Shown: positions 10,816 through 24,842, numbered from the stretch's first letter. The stretch is 64,000 nt of DNA from Holacanthus passer (GCA_025331565.1 JAFREQ010000008.1:1922001-1986000); one strand, 5' to 3'. A program made the numbers and translations. Notes: generated from the letters alone by a model not told the origin.

Positions 10816-13800
10816 ACAAATGAGAGCAAATGGGACAAATGAGAGCTGAAGACGTCATTCAGTCAACAGCAAGGCTATACAAACCAGTCACACTCGTAAC
10901 ACACATGCTCTCTGTCTCTCTCTCTCTCTCACGCACACACACACAAACACACACACCCACACCCACCAAGCATGAACCATCATTAGCATTTCAAAGTAAC
11001 AAGGTGCACGGGGGCACAAAATTATGCATTTTGTGCACTTTGAAATGGAGATTTGCTTAAAGACTGGAAAAATACTGTTTACTTTTCCCAAAGAGAGGAT
11101 TTGAAATGGTCCAGATTATTTCCACTGTGTCATCAATGCCGACACACACTCGCTCACTGACTGACAACGTCACGGAAGTAGATCATATCATCGTGTTTAC
11201 GTTGTTTGATGTTATGCTCACATGGTCTGCTCATATACAATAGTTTGACTCATGGTCAAAGAGGCCATTCCTGTTTTCTTTGTTGACGTCCTAGTAGACT
11301 GGTGGTCTAAGTCTTGCCTCTTGCCTCAGACTTTTATTCCTTCTCGGGGTCTAAAAATTACAGAGTGCACTCGCACAAACACTCCAGAAAAGAGAAAGAG
11401 GAAATTAAAATATAATTTTTTGTCAGTGAATTTCTTTTTATCTACTCCTTCACAGCCTTGTCAAAATTAGCTTTTCACTCTTTTGCTCTTCAGGAACTGT
11501 GAGAATGTTCTTAAACCATTTGAAAAGTGTTAGGCCAGGTTTCATTGTCATCTATCGTAAAGTGAGATTATTATGAAAGAACCAGAAAAAGACAGATTCT
11601 TCAAAGGCTCTTTGATGTGAGTAGTTTAATGTAATCACAATGATGGTACATTCTCTTTTTAATTAAAAAAAAAAAAAAAAAAGATGACAAAGAACTAGTC
11701 TGGTCCTTAAAAGTTTAGTTTCTCAGACATGAGACTTTTTTTGAGGTTTCTGGTCTCAAAGTTTGAATGAATCATTTGAGCACGATCGAGAGACCTTGTG
11801 AATGTGTTCTCTTTTGTACTGAGCATAAAACAGATCGACGGCGATCCAAGTCAAACATGAAAGATTTCGTGGGACACTTTTTCTCAGGTGTAGCTCTGCC
11901 CAGGTTTACCCTCGATTTCTCACAGTAAAGCAGTCGAGAAATGAGCTCAAGGCAAACTGATTCATGTTCTTTCAACTCTCTTTGCTTAGACATAAGACGA
12001 ATCTTTTTAGAATTCAGCTTTTTTTCTCAGCAGTTGAGGGCTTTCTATTTTGCTGTGGTCATTTAAAATGAAAGAAATCAGCCCCTCTCTTTCTATTCAC
12101 ACAGATCAATGCTTCTATATACCTCTAAGCCACAATGATCCAGTTTCATTATGCTCTATATTGCTACAATAATGTGCAATGTGATGTGACTAAGCACAGT
12201 ACAAAAAGTTAGATTTTTCAGTTGTTACAGTTGGTGAGAAAACATCTCCTGACATGGAGGAAGAGATGTACAGGGTAAGACCATCATTCAGAGGAAGGAC
12301 TTCATTAAAACCAACAGGATGTTCACATTACAACGGAGATTATGTATAATGACAGCAAATCAGTAGACCATTGAATGTGAGTGACACCAGTCAGTGTGCC
12401 GTCAGCCAGCAGTGGCGTCTTTCTACTCCATGAATGTTTTTCTCAAAGAGACCAAAATACGAAGCTTTGTAACACACTTGACAACTGCGTCTCCATAGAA
12501 TAAGCTCCTGATAAAGCGTTCCCATTGGCTGCATTAATTACCACATTCCCTCAGCTGAGAGTTTTTCCCTGTCGTTCTAACGAGCTGTAATGAAGTGTTA
12601 AATTAACGACTGCAGGCAACCTATGCAGCTCATGCTATCAATTAATCACACGTACTGTACATAAGAGGTGTGTCTTTATGTGAGAGCAGGAACAACACAA
12701 GTGCAGCAACACGGACAATGACTCTATTACACATAAATATCCTATATGGATGTTAACCCCACAACAAACCTTTTCACAGCAGCCACTTTAACTTGTCATA
12801 GTAGAAAAAACACAGGCGTTACTAATGATATTAATGATGTTATTCTTCTGTGCGACCTACATCAAAAGCAGACATTATTAATTTTATGAGTTATGCCTGT
12901 CCTTCAAACTGGTTGTAGAGGTGACTTTAGGGCTTCTGGCACAAAAACAGTCTTTTGTTCTGATACCTTTCTTTGTATAAAAGTGTAAAGCAGTATTCAG
13001 TACATAATGAATATGATTAATTTGAATATTTTGTCTGTGCAGTGTGTTACACTTGAGAGGATCAGACTTTAGTTAATTTACTCAATAAAAAGCGTTAATA
13101 AATTTTGTTTTTCATGTTTTTCCTAAATCTGTGTCTGCAGCTTGTGGTCACATTCATTTTTATAATACAGTACATTTCCCAGAGTTCCATTAAAAATGTA
13201 ATTTCCAGTATTGAATCAGGAAATAGCGATGAGTCTCGCAGCTTCGAGGAAATTTATTGGAGGCGGTCAAACAGGCTTTACAAGCCGGCGTGGTTTACTA
13301 TCATGAAGCATATGTTCTGTTAAAAAAAATAGTCTTGGGCAGTGAAGGTGGAAGAAAATCAGTTGGTGGCTTATCATTTGAGGAAGATTGTCTTCTTGCT
13401 CACAAAAACTGAACAATCCAGGCGTCATTAGCTCGGTAATGTAGCTTGGCAGCTTACGACTGAAGCTACAGCTGACAAAGAGTAGCTAATGGCATGAAGA
13501 CGTCTATTTACGCTGGATTGTCTTCAGGATAAATCAGTCCGAGCCACATCAGTTTCCTTCTACTCTACATTAAACACCTGATGTGCTGCCAAGCGTGCAC
13601 TGCATCTTCACTAAACACCTTCAGTATTTGTGAACACCTTAATGCTCATGTATAAAAATGTAGACGTTGGCAGATAAAATATGTTGGATTTAGTGGAGCA
13701 CACAAACAATTGAAAAGAAAATGGAAAGTGTCATTTTATGAGATGGCGTTTTAGCAATAAGCGAGGCGGGTTTGTGCAGCAGACAATGACACCTGTGCAA

Positions 13801-15094
13801 GCTTTGAATGAAGAGCTACACAGAGAAAAGACTGCATTTATCTTTAATGTGTTTACTCATTAAGGAAGATTGTGCTGGATGGTGCCGGTGTGAATTTTGA
13901 TTTGTGTGTAGTGCAGCTACTTATGAAAACAGTGGTTAGTTTTGGGGTGTTGCTGAATGTTCTCTTTAATTTCTAGGTTTGCGAAAGAGTGATGCATGAA
14001 ATGGGATTTTGATTGTCAGCCTCATTTACCTGTTTTAACATCTTACACTGTCGGGCTGTTTGATTCTACGTGGCTCATACCTTTAGGCTGTCCGTGTGCA
14101 TGTCAATCAACGGTGCTTTATCAGGGGCATGTGATCGTGTGCAGAGGCGCCGCTGTGCCGCTGCTTACATTTACATAAATGAACTCTCCCTGAGTGGATA
14201 TGACTACATCGGTGTGGTTTTCCCTAACCACAGTGACGCCTACTTAACTCACACAGCTAAATAAGTTAGTAAGGTAATTATAGGTTTAAGGTTTAAAGAG
14301 CTCTGGAAAACAAATGTGAAGAAACCGAGGTGATGGTACAGTAGAGGAAGAGGAGCTGTGTACAGTAATGACACCAGGGGAGAGATGAAACAAATTGTTA
14401 CTGAGCGTCTAGAGTATTTTCAGTCGCTCTCTTAGTCTCTCTCTCTCTCTCTGTCTCTCTCTCTTTGCCATGTTCCCGGTGATGTAAGGCTCCCAAGTCT
14501 ACAGTTAAATCTCGGTAAATGTCTACCTCTGTGCTGCTGGGGTAAATTTACCCCCCCAACCCCTGCATGGCCTTTTAGTCCATATAATGCCTGAGCAGCC
14601 TTAAAGCACTTCACTACAACTAATCAGGCATGTTACAGAGATTAAAAAGGGAAAAAAAAACTGTAGCTCCAGGTTCTGTAATTGATCATTTATTTTAGTG
14701 CAGCTGTTTTGATGTCTAATCTGTCAGTAAGATGAAGCACGGCAATGAAAGCCAGGGTAAAGACAACTAAAAGAATTTTTTTTTTTTTTACTCTATGTTC
14801 TTGTTTGCACTTTGATCAAAAAGAGCAGCCTGAGGGCTTTTCCAGCCACTGTAGCAGTGATTTGTTCTGGAGGAACATAAAATGCATCACATCCATCAGA
14901 GGTGAAAAACACTCACATGACCAGATCTGAATTTTGATTGCAAGCATTATACTGTATCGATCCTTCTTGTATTATTTGACCTGACATTGCAGTGTCGTTG
15001 ATTCTATTTATTACTTGTTGTATCTACTTTCTCATTAAACGCCTTTGTTTTTGAAGTGAAACCAAAAATTGCGAAACAGACCGAGACAAATCAG

Positions 15095-15330
15095 AAAGAA
15101 AAAAAAACGTAACACCCCGGAGCATCAGGATGAGACGGAGCAGGAAGGAAGGAAAGATAGTCAGGAGACAGACAGACAGACAGGAAGACGGAGAGATGCG
15201 ACATGTGATAGAGAGGGAGAGGGAAGCATGCCAGGTGGAGCTGGAAGGAGGTGGTGGATGTAAAGATAGAGGCGTAGAGCGAGGAGGTGTCGGGGAGAGA
15301 GAGGGAGACAGGCGAGACAGACGCCACTGT
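15095..15330 (+). repeat. Purine-rich tract
   Basis: A stretch dominated by AGGAAGG, GAGAGGGAG and GACAGACAG units. Open frames here reflect base composition. Confidence 0.7.
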
Positions 15331-15393
15331 CATCACGTGTTACCGTAAGCTGATTGGTCATTGCCAACAGCGAGCCCTCCAATCATCTGTGTT

Positions 15394-15398
<5 letters not shown>

Positions 15399-15447
<49 letters not shown>
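15399..15447 (+). repeat. (TG)n microsatellite
   Basis: About 24 TG units. A run of reading frames across it is an artefact of the repeat. Confidence 0.9.
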
Positions 15448-15451
<4 letters not shown>

Positions 15452-16120
15452 CTGGGTGTACTGTGTGAAGGACTGACATCATGGTGGAGGAATCTCCTTT
15501 TCAACAAGTGCTCAGTGGAGAGCCTTGGGGAACAACCTCAGTTTGTGTTTCCTTTGACTTTGGTGTTCATGTGTGTGTGCACATGCTTTTGTGGTCTGTG
15601 TGCCTGTGTGTGCATGTGTGTACAGTACTGTTTGTGTGAGAGTCTTGGTTAATCTTTCTGTGCTCTTTACATTGGGATGCAGCAGTCTACATGAGACGTC
15701 CACATTAGACTCTAGAGTTCAGTTTTGTGGATCAGGACAGGCTGCTGTGTCTGTCCGTGCACATTTATTTCAACACGTCCCTGTCAGATGTCCAGACGGC
15801 TCAATGCACAGAGTGTTCGATCCACTTTAACCTTATCTGAATGGTCGGATATGTCACTGTCGCTCATGTCTCACTATCTGTCCTTTACAGCGAGGAATTC
15901 TTGGGAGAAATAGAATAAAAAGGAGGGGAATCACAGAGAGGTTACATTTAAAGAAATCTTAATCTCTAATCTCTGTAAACATATTTTTAGGAGACTGGTT
16001 TGCACAATATGAGATCAAGGCTTTAAAATTTTCTCCTATGATACACATAAGCTCAGGTGCTTTAAAGAATTGACAGTACCTAAGCTCCTGAAATGAGCTG
16101 TAACACAGTATACAGTATAT

Positions 16121-16148
16121 AAATTAAGATACTATAGTATCTTAATTT
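16121..16148. repeat. 28-bp perfect palindrome
   Basis: The left arm AAATTAAGATACTA is followed immediately by its exact reverse complement, with no spacer. It lies in plain AT-rich intron. Confidence 0.9.
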
Positions 16149-16349
16149 CTAAATGCACAGTTGATAACATCCTTTAAAAACCAAATAACAGTCAAATATA
16201 GAAAAGGTTTCCAAAGATAAATCCTTCTGTTTTTATGTCAAAAAACGAGCGGCACAGTGCTCATGTTCTTTCTTAAGAAGGGAGGGTTAGTCTCATGACA
16301 GGAAGAGTTAAAGAAAAGTGTAATTAGTGCTCAGTTGTTAAATTATTTA

Positions 16350-16435
16350 TGCACATCCATCCATCCGCTTGGTGAACTACTTAATGGTGTTCAGGTTTGC
16401 ATGGTGCTGGAGCCTATCCCAGCATGCACTGGGTG
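16350..16435 (+). repeat. Short fragment of a common fish repeat
   Basis: GCTGGAGCCTATCCCAGCAT followed by GCACTGGGTGATG, after a CATCCATCCATCCGC run, is a widely scattered fish sequence. Only this fragment is visible. Confidence 0.5.
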
Positions 16436-18645
16436 ATGATTTACAAATATGAAAGAAGTTATTTTATCCAACTCAAATACCTTCTAATGAATCCCTGTTG
16501 CAGAATATGTGAACCTCAAAACCTTGAGACGATATCAAATGTTTTTGTGTCCACATTTTACACTTGAACCTGCCGCGGTTTGTGTTTCTTAGGGCTGTGC
16601 GTCTATCCTTTAAGCTCTTTATATCTGTGACTGTGATTGACACATTTAGTACTCTTAACAACCGCCGTCACGCCTCAGCAGCCATCTGTCACTCAAGGCC
16701 CCCTGTAGCCACAGTAACAGGGGTCTCGGGAGGGGAGGGGACCGAAAGAAAGGGCACATCCATGACAGCCTGTCATCCATGGAAACCTCACCTGCCCCCT
16801 GCCCCCTCCATCACTCTGTCACGAGGGCTGAATTTAGGCTGTTAGACATTTTCTACAAGCCTTCAGCCCTGCAATAATGGTATTCTATTGGTCCTCAAAA
16901 ACTCACACACGCATTTAAACTTTCTCGCTGTGAATAATTGAGTCCGTCCTCGAGCATTGCCAGCATGAGGGCAGTTACTTGAATCACAGCGAGAGGCTGC
17001 AGAATAGAGCAGCTTCATTATAAGAGCACAGTGGGAGCTCGCAGTGTTAATGACAGAGGAGACTAACAAGGTTTGTTCCTGCTACACCTCTGACCCCGAG
17101 GACTGAACTCTGTTGTGTTGAAAAGTCGAATGTCAGGAAGTGTTTGTCAACAGTGGAGATGTCAGAGACAAGAGGTAGTTAGAGATTGAAAAAGGAATTA
17201 GTCTGTCTTTATGTATCATTGTATGTATTATTACTTTGAGGGACTCTTCAACAATCAGCAGCTTATTTTCATCCTTTCTTTCTCATCTTCTTCTGCAAGA
17301 GGACCACATTACTGCAAACAGCAATAAAGAGTGTCTTCTTGCATTCGAGATTTTGGAGATGAAATGTCCTGTTACAGATGTTCAGTTTTTCACTTTGCTC
17401 CAACCACAGAATTCCTAAATTCAAATCAACAGCCCAGTGAAATAACTTTATTTAATATTTAATATCCATTAAGACTCAGCAGGTATGTAAGTAAATGTGA
17501 ATACATTATATATTATGCTAATACATTATATATTATGAACTGATAATGCTCTCTAAACATATAGGAACAGAATCTATTTTTGTCTTGGTTTATCCTCAAT
17601 AACTTCTTAAAGGCAGGGCTTCAACAATAAATAACAATCTTGTATTAGAAATGTTATTCTGTATATTTTGTTTGCAGCCAGACTTTTATATATTATGTAG
17701 GAGGAGTAGAGATGGAATTTGAACACACACAAAAAATGAAGCAGTTGAAATTATTTCTTAGGACCAAAGTGTTGGACTGAGAGACCAACACCCCGACTGC
17801 CACTACAGTTTATTGAAACCATAACTAATACACATTTTATTTCTGTTGGTGCTGCCAGGAAAATATGACTAATGGAGAAAAATATTAAGAAAATGTATTT
17901 CCATAATACTGTAATAGTCTTTTGCTGTATACAGTCGAGATAAATTGTTTTGCTTAGTACAAATTCATGGTCGCAGCAGCATTTTTTGACTTATTTTGAC
18001 ACTTCCTTCATTATGTATGAAATGTGTTATTCTAAGCGCGTTTATAACATCATTATTTCATCTATTTCATCATTATGTCATATTTCCCAGTCAGTGTATT
18101 GGATCAGGTCGTCTCTGTTTCAAAGAGAAACCTTACAGCGAAAACATTCGTCAAATTGTCAAATTCTGAATCTCAAACAGCTGCCTGTTCCATATCAAAC
18201 CCCTCGGCTGTTAAATGAATTAATATTCGGTAAAAACATCATTATTTAAGTGTGTTGTATTGTTGCAGCTGCACATAAGATGATAAAATGTATGAAAAAC
18301 GCATGTCGCTGATGTAGATAGACCGAAGCCCATTGATAATCATCAGGTGGCGTGTCATGCTTTATGTTGTTTATTGCATCATTTAATTCATCATTTAATT
18401 AGCTGCGGGGTTTGTTTAATGATGTAATAGCTGCAGTATAGCTTAAAGTGATAAGATATTGAAGATTATCCATGTGTGGAACTTTATATTTGCATTATAT
18501 TTAGTTTTCATTTATTATTTTGTGTGCAGTTAATATATTATGTGTATAGTTCTGCAGTTGTAAGAATGAGTTCACTTGTTACAGTTAATGCACTAAAACT
18601 TCCTTTCAATTATAAGACTTATTAAGGATTAATTTTGCCAGTAAA

Positions 18646-18730
18646 TACTAATTCTCTTCTCTTCTTCTGTTCCCCCTCTCTGCCTTCCTTGATATCCGTG
18701 TCAACACTCTGGAAACTCTATCAGGTAAGA
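18646..18730 (+). promoter_or_regulatory. Recursive-splice-site candidate in the large intron
   Basis: TACTAAT (18646-18652) is a near-ideal branch site. It is followed by a long pyrimidine stretch with no AG until TATCAG|GTAAGA at 18724/18725. A 3' site directly abutting a strong 5' site is the pattern of a zero-length recursive splice site. The last 30 bases before the AG are less pyrimidine-rich than usual. Confidence 0.3.
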
Positions 18731-20803
18731 CATCCATCTTTTTTCACAACTCCACTTTCACTGAACAGCTTGCATATTTAACAAGCTCTGCTGTATGTGT
18801 ATGTGTGTGTTCTTTTTTTTTAAGATATCCATGCTTTCTCTCGCAGCTCAGATGGAAATGAGTCTTATGAATATGCATGCGATCCCCAAGCTTTCTGTAC
18901 TAAAGCTTGCTGTCGCTACTCCTCTCCATCTTGCGCCCTGTTTCTCTTTTTCTGTCACTGCCTCTCTCGCAGTCGCTCACTCAGTCAAATACCCTCGATA
19001 CAGGGAGCCTGACATTCAGCCATGAAAGTACATCATGGATGATATTCACAAAGAATATTCAATGCTGAGATGAAAGTTTATATGACATTGTACAAAAGTC
19101 TGAGGACAGATTAAAGTTAACTGTGGTGTTTGTGGGTGTGCACATGCATGAACAATTATAACTCAGTTTGACAGCTTGTCTCAGCTCGAGGAGGCTGCAG
19201 CATTTATTCTGTTTTACTTCTCGCTCCTTTGTAGGATCACGCATGCGGATCCGTATTTCAAAAACATACTCTATTACGTAACATCTGTAATGCGTCATAC
19301 ATACGCTACACACTTTATGTGAGTCTGTGAAAAGGATTTTTATCAAGTAGTATCAGATGCACACAACAGTATGTTAATATACAATATAGGAAGTTACTCA
19401 ACAGTATAGCGTGGGGGAATTATTCTTGTGTGCTAATAGTTATAATATATAATAGTTATAATAATAATGCTGATAATGAAGTGGAGGGCTGGAAAGTTGA
19501 TCTTAAATTGATTTACATAATACAACATATATAAGACAACATATAAATAGTCAATCTAACTTTAATCTAACGTGTAAACTCAGATGGACAAATATTGATC
19601 ATTTCATTTTCATTATCATCAGTTAAATGTATAAAATGAAATTTACAACATTGTGAGTTGAGAAACAAATTGGCATAAATGAATGAAATGAAAAGTTTGG
19701 TTTCAAGTAGTCATTTATGCTCCAGTTGGCAACAGACTGATGTGAAAAAACAAAATTCAAATTGTACATTTCTATGAAGAAAATCACAATACTGGACCTC
19801 TCAAGTACAAAACTGTACAAAAGTGTTGTGAGTGCAGATCAGGCTTTGCATATTTGTCAACCTTTATTTGAATGAGTAAAAAGACCAAGAAGAATGACAT
19901 TTAGTACTCAACAGTTGACTGACCCGAGTTCACTGACAAAGTCATTTCAATGAAAACAAACACACTTGATGATATGTTACTAAAAGAGGAAGTAGGTACA
20001 TTTATATACAATGTGTGCATGTGTGTGTGTGTGTGTGGGTGGGTTGTTGTTGGCTCTTACTGTGGCTCTGAAGTGGGAAGGAATCCCTGGAGGTTTCACT
20101 TTGTTCCATCAGGAGAACTTAACAATAATATCAATAAGTAGGAGTGAATTTTTGTGTTATTTTATGTTACTTTACATAGTGTCAAAGCCAGTTTATTTTT
20201 AATTGTGTGACTCCTCTGTGGTTTGCCTGTTGGTGGGCGAAGTAGGTTGATGTCTGCCAGCCTGTCATTCAGGTATCTTTCCTCGACAAATTGCTAAAAA
20301 AAACAATCTCTCTTTAAATGTCATCAGCTATTCTAATAGGCAGATTTCTGTGATATCTTACTAGAGGTTGAACCTGTTTTTATTTGGGACACCCCATGAG
20401 CTTCCCTTTAGACTAAGGACAGGAAGAGAGTATAAAAAGAGAAGGACAAGTGTGAGGAGAGTAGTGAAGGGTGGCAGCTTAGCTAAGTTGGAGTGATGTG
20501 CTGAGAGAGTGAAGAAAGAGAGGAGACATGGAGGAGGAGGAACCAGGGAGTGATGGAGAGGTGAAGACAAGGTTGAGATGAATGAACTCCTGGTAGCTTC
20601 CGGCTAGACTGTGTATTTGTGTGTGCGTGTCTCAGTTTATACACAGTGAGTGGTGTTGTGTTTCTCGTCTTCCTACTTCTCAGAAACTGCCAGTCTGTGT
20701 GTGTCTGTGTGCGCGTGTGTCTCCACTTCACCTGAGGTGTGTGTTGTATCATGAATTATAGATGGAAAGTGAATCAATAGTTCACTGAATAACTGCCAGA
20801 CTG

Positions 20804-20805
<2 letters not shown>

Positions 20806-20841
<36 letters not shown>

Positions 20842-20847
20842 TGTGTG
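20806..20847 (+). repeat. (TG)n microsatellite
   Basis: TG run with one TTTG interruption near its end; a shorter pure GT run is at 20963-20982. Confidence 0.9.
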
Positions 20848-21340
20848 CTGATGTTTGCATGAGCGTGGTTGCATGTTGACATAATTTGTTGTTCATTTTG
20901 TATGTTCAAATTAATATTGTACGGCATATTATTTACTGATTCTCTGACAACAGCTCTTGGAAGTGTGTGTGTGTGTGTGTGTTTGGGAACAGATCATGAT
21001 ATTTTTCCTTCCATTTGTACTTGAATTGATAAATGAGAACTCCACAAATTAACATTATCTTGACATACAGGTAATACCTTTGTATCTGTGCATGAATGTG
21101 TGTGTGTGTTTGCGTTGGACTTGAGTGTCTGCTCCAATAAAACAGCACAGCATGATAGAAAGCCGCTCTCACAGCAGAGTGGAAAAAGACCTCTGCAGAT
21201 TTACTATGCTATTACCACATAGACATACACGAACTCACACACACATGCACTCTGTGAGGAGAAATAAGTTGTACTGGCCCAGTGCCCCTCCAAGGACGGG
21301 CGAGCAAGAGAAGAGTGAGCAGAGTAATCACAGTTAAAAA

Positions 21341-21365
21341 GAGAGAGAGAGTGTGTGTGTGTGTC

Positions 21366-21425
<60 letters not shown>

Positions 21426-21527
21426 GGGAGGTGAATAGATGGAGTACAGGGGACAGAAAATGGCTTGGTGCTGGAAAAATGGATGGGGATATGAGCGGAG
21501 TGGAACATCCTGTCCCATCTACCATCC

Positions 21528-21566
<39 letters not shown>
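21341..21566 (+). repeat. (GA)n(GT)n and (CA)n microsatellites, inverted pair
   Basis: GA then GT run at 21341-21424 (the longest GT tract of the window) and a CA run at 21530-21566. They are complementary to each other. Confidence 0.9.
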
Positions 21567-21568
<2 letters not shown>

Positions 21569-24500
21569 GCCACACACCCTGGCCTGGTGTGGGAATGCCG
21601 AGCAGTAGAGTCGACAGACGAGTGAATCCAGGATACCGAGCATGTTCCCATCTTCCAAACGAGACCGTTTAGTCGCTTTAATTCATTATTTCCTTCAAAG
21701 CTCACTTAACCTGAAGCTCCTCCACGTCCTCTACCCTGTATGCAAATGTTGCCTTTGAAGTGAAACCTCAAAAATTGAGTCTCAGTCCTCAACAGACAGT
21801 ACAGACATTACTCTAATACCCGTGCAGTGTATTGAAATTAAAATGAATATTTCTCCGCGGTTTTATTAAGTACTTAAAGTGTTTTTTCAATTATTTATTT
21901 AATGCTGTTTTTGAAAATAATACAAATGTCAAGAAGTTGAAAAAGTCAGCTCCACTCTACACGACGAGACAGATGTTTGGTAATACCTTGTGGGTGTATT
22001 ATAATTTGCTTGGCTTTTGTTTCTATTTGAGCACATATTGAAAAAATATATATTATTGAATTTCTGGCTTTGTCTGTAAACACTGTGTAGGCACATACGG
22101 GAGCCTCAGGGGTGTGTATGGTATTTTCCTGAGGAAAATAACTGAAGTTCTTTCTTCACCTGCTAGTTTGACTCGCCTCGTCCCTGCAGAGCAAAACATC
22201 AGCCCAAATCTTTGAATCACGCTTGTCATTTTTATAAATAGCGCCACATTGGTGTTTATCCTCTGGGATGCCAAATCAAATGCAGTTCAATAAAACTAGA
22301 AAACATGGTGCCAAAGAGTAAATATGTCCTTAAACATGAATTCAACTTTAATAGATTTTTCCTTGGCCACATATTGGTATGCTATATGTTCATAGTTGCA
22401 ATTCTGCACATCCCTGAGCTGAATATTAGTTATTATTTTCTGAAAGGAACTGTCAGCGCATCAAAGCCGAGCAAAGCTTTTAAAGGGGGTGAAAGTAGTG
22501 GATGTGATTGACCATGGTTTGAGTTAACACACCCACGTACCATGTGTGAAAATATATTTATCCTGACCTCAGACAGTATGTGAGAGAGCTACAGGTGTGC
22601 TGGGGAAGGAAATGGCCGTAAGTGCACCAGCGCACAGTCATTATGCTGAATATAAAAAGTATACCGGGCAAAGTGCCTCAATTCACAAAAGTAGAGCCTG
22701 TTATTGTAATTTAACTTATTAAAGCAAACTTGACATCTCTTTGAACCAAGCATATATAAAAATCTTGGAGACAGTGGGAATTCACTCGTGTTGCAAAGCC
22801 AGTGCAAGTTTTGTGAACTCCTTTTTTTCCAGCATGAGATTTGAGTCTCAAAAAGCTCCACTGGGAACGGACCGAGCCCAGCGGCTGTAAGAGCTAATCA
22901 GCCTTAGACGATGACGATAAAGAGCAGCGATGTATTTTGACTTTGGTGCCTCTTATCTTTTAAACTGCATGGACGTTTACTCAACTAGAAGCAGACCTTA
23001 AGGGCAGGCCAGCGACTGGTACATTTGTGAAGTCAGCGGGTCAAAGGTCGATTTAATCTCCAGAAAAGCAACTTTGGTGCACGCCTACTGACGATGCCCC
23101 TAACACAGGAAGCCTTTTGAGACTGAAGCTCTTTCTGTAGGCCCACTCCACCATCGGTTTCTATACAGGATGCATTCAGCCACAGTGCTGCTGTGTGGTT
23201 ACCTGCGTTTTGACAGCACTCCAACACAATCGCTGTAGTTACAGTGCATGTGTAAACTGAAAGACTTTAGAGAGTTGAAGTCATGACATCGTGTTCGGGT
23301 TAGTTTCTGTTCCACTAGCTCCTGGAACTCAATGTCATCTCTCATACAGCATTTCTTTTGTCTGTGTTTCTGAAAAAAATAAATTCTTTTCCTGGGGTTT
23401 GCTTTCCATGAGACAAATCCACTACATCCACTAAAGCTATAAGAAACCGAAAGCTTGCAATTCAAAAAGTGCTTCTCTCTGTCTGGTTATTATTACAGAC
23501 ATGTCTGAGCATATAGACCTCAAACATCTTATGGGAAATGGTTCATTATAAGCCACTAAAAACATAATATTGAATAAACAACAGTAATAGATTGCTTTTC
23601 AAAAAACAACTGACCTTATGTGAACATATGAAGTGAGCCATAAGACGTATTGTTGAGAGTAGTTCAAGGCTGGATTTTTTTGTTTTTAGTATAGTTACAA
23701 ATGTCAGTGGGATTGAATGAGGTTTTCCTACTTGTGGAACTGAAACCTAAGCATAAACTGATGCTTCAGGTTCAGTTACACTCAAATACAATCAAAGCAT
23801 TTCTGCTGGAAAAGTAGTGGAATATACCCTAATGTTCTAATACAGTTCATTTTTGCTCATTTTGTCGTCTTGGTCTGTTTGTCTCAGAAGGTGTGTAGGA
23901 AGTAGCCTGATGTATATAACACGCTGTAGGATATCTGGATTGCTGCAGCAGCTTCGTCAGATATGCGTCTCCTTCCCCGAGCAGCGATGAGGCAGTTTCC
24001 AGTTGTAGAAGTCAGATGCTTGTTAGGGGCAGGGAGCTCCAGTGACTCCTGACCCACCAGAGGAAACTACAGCGCGGCGGGCCAATACAAAGCATCGTGC
24101 TTCGTGCTGTCAATTCTGATTTGAAGACCACTTTATCTCAATGTCTAGACTAACACAGCTCTCTATTTTTTTTTTTTTAACTTCATTTTCTTTGTGAGGA
24201 AAACAACTCTACATGAGTGATGGAGATAATACAGAGGTAGAATACAAATAGAAAAAGGACAAAAGGGTTAAAAGTATAGTGTGTATATTCAAACAAAGTA
24301 AACTGAAACACAAAAGTGAGAGTTTTGTCCCTCAGTCAGGATTGTTTACTGCGGCTGTGATGTGCCGCCACTGAACAAATTTTCTCATTGGTCACACCAG
24401 TTCTATGACCACAAAGCAATAAAGCCTCAATCTCTTCCCGTATAGCCTCAAACTCAACAACAGCCACCTCCATTTCACACTCCATGAAGTTTCTCCTTTT

Positions 24501-24842
24501 GATTCACAGTCTTCTCCGTTCTCCCTTATAATTAAATAGATTTACACATAAATAGATTTACTGTATATGCATATCTGTGTCTGCGGCAGCTGTTTCATTA
24601 GCGTGCAGATGGTTTATAAAGCGGTTTGAGCATAAGCAGATTTCTCCATGTTAATGCTCCAACTGCCTGTGGAAACGCTTTTATAATGTAACCTTTGGTC
24701 TTGTGACCTTTGCAGCAGCCAGACTGACAATGAGGGTAGGGTGGGTTTGTGTTTTTGTGTTTTAGTGGAAAAGACACACTGTAGAGTCATTGTTGGATTT
24801 TCAAATGATCTAAATGATAATAAGCAGAACATGGAATTGGAG

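Larger units (their letters stand above)
10641..18640 (+). other. Noncoding, presumed SH3RF3 intron
   Basis: Holds TG runs, the purine tract and the 28-bp palindrome. Homeobox-like TTAATTA clusters at about 12500-12670 suggest a possible conserved element. No coding exon is recognised. Confidence 0.6.

Noticed and set aside
15287..15652. Open frame of 121 codons on +
   Set aside because: It is held open by the TG microsatellite at 15399-15447.
18641..18724. Possible ordinary exon ending at CAG|GTAAGA
   Set aside because: The only upstream AG (TTTTGCCAG) is followed by a stop in the best frame, and no SH3RF3 segment matches; kept only as a recursive-site candidate.
21204..21672. Open frames of up to 148 codons on both strands
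   Set aside because: They are made of Thr-His or Cys-Val repeats translated from the GT/CA microsatellites.
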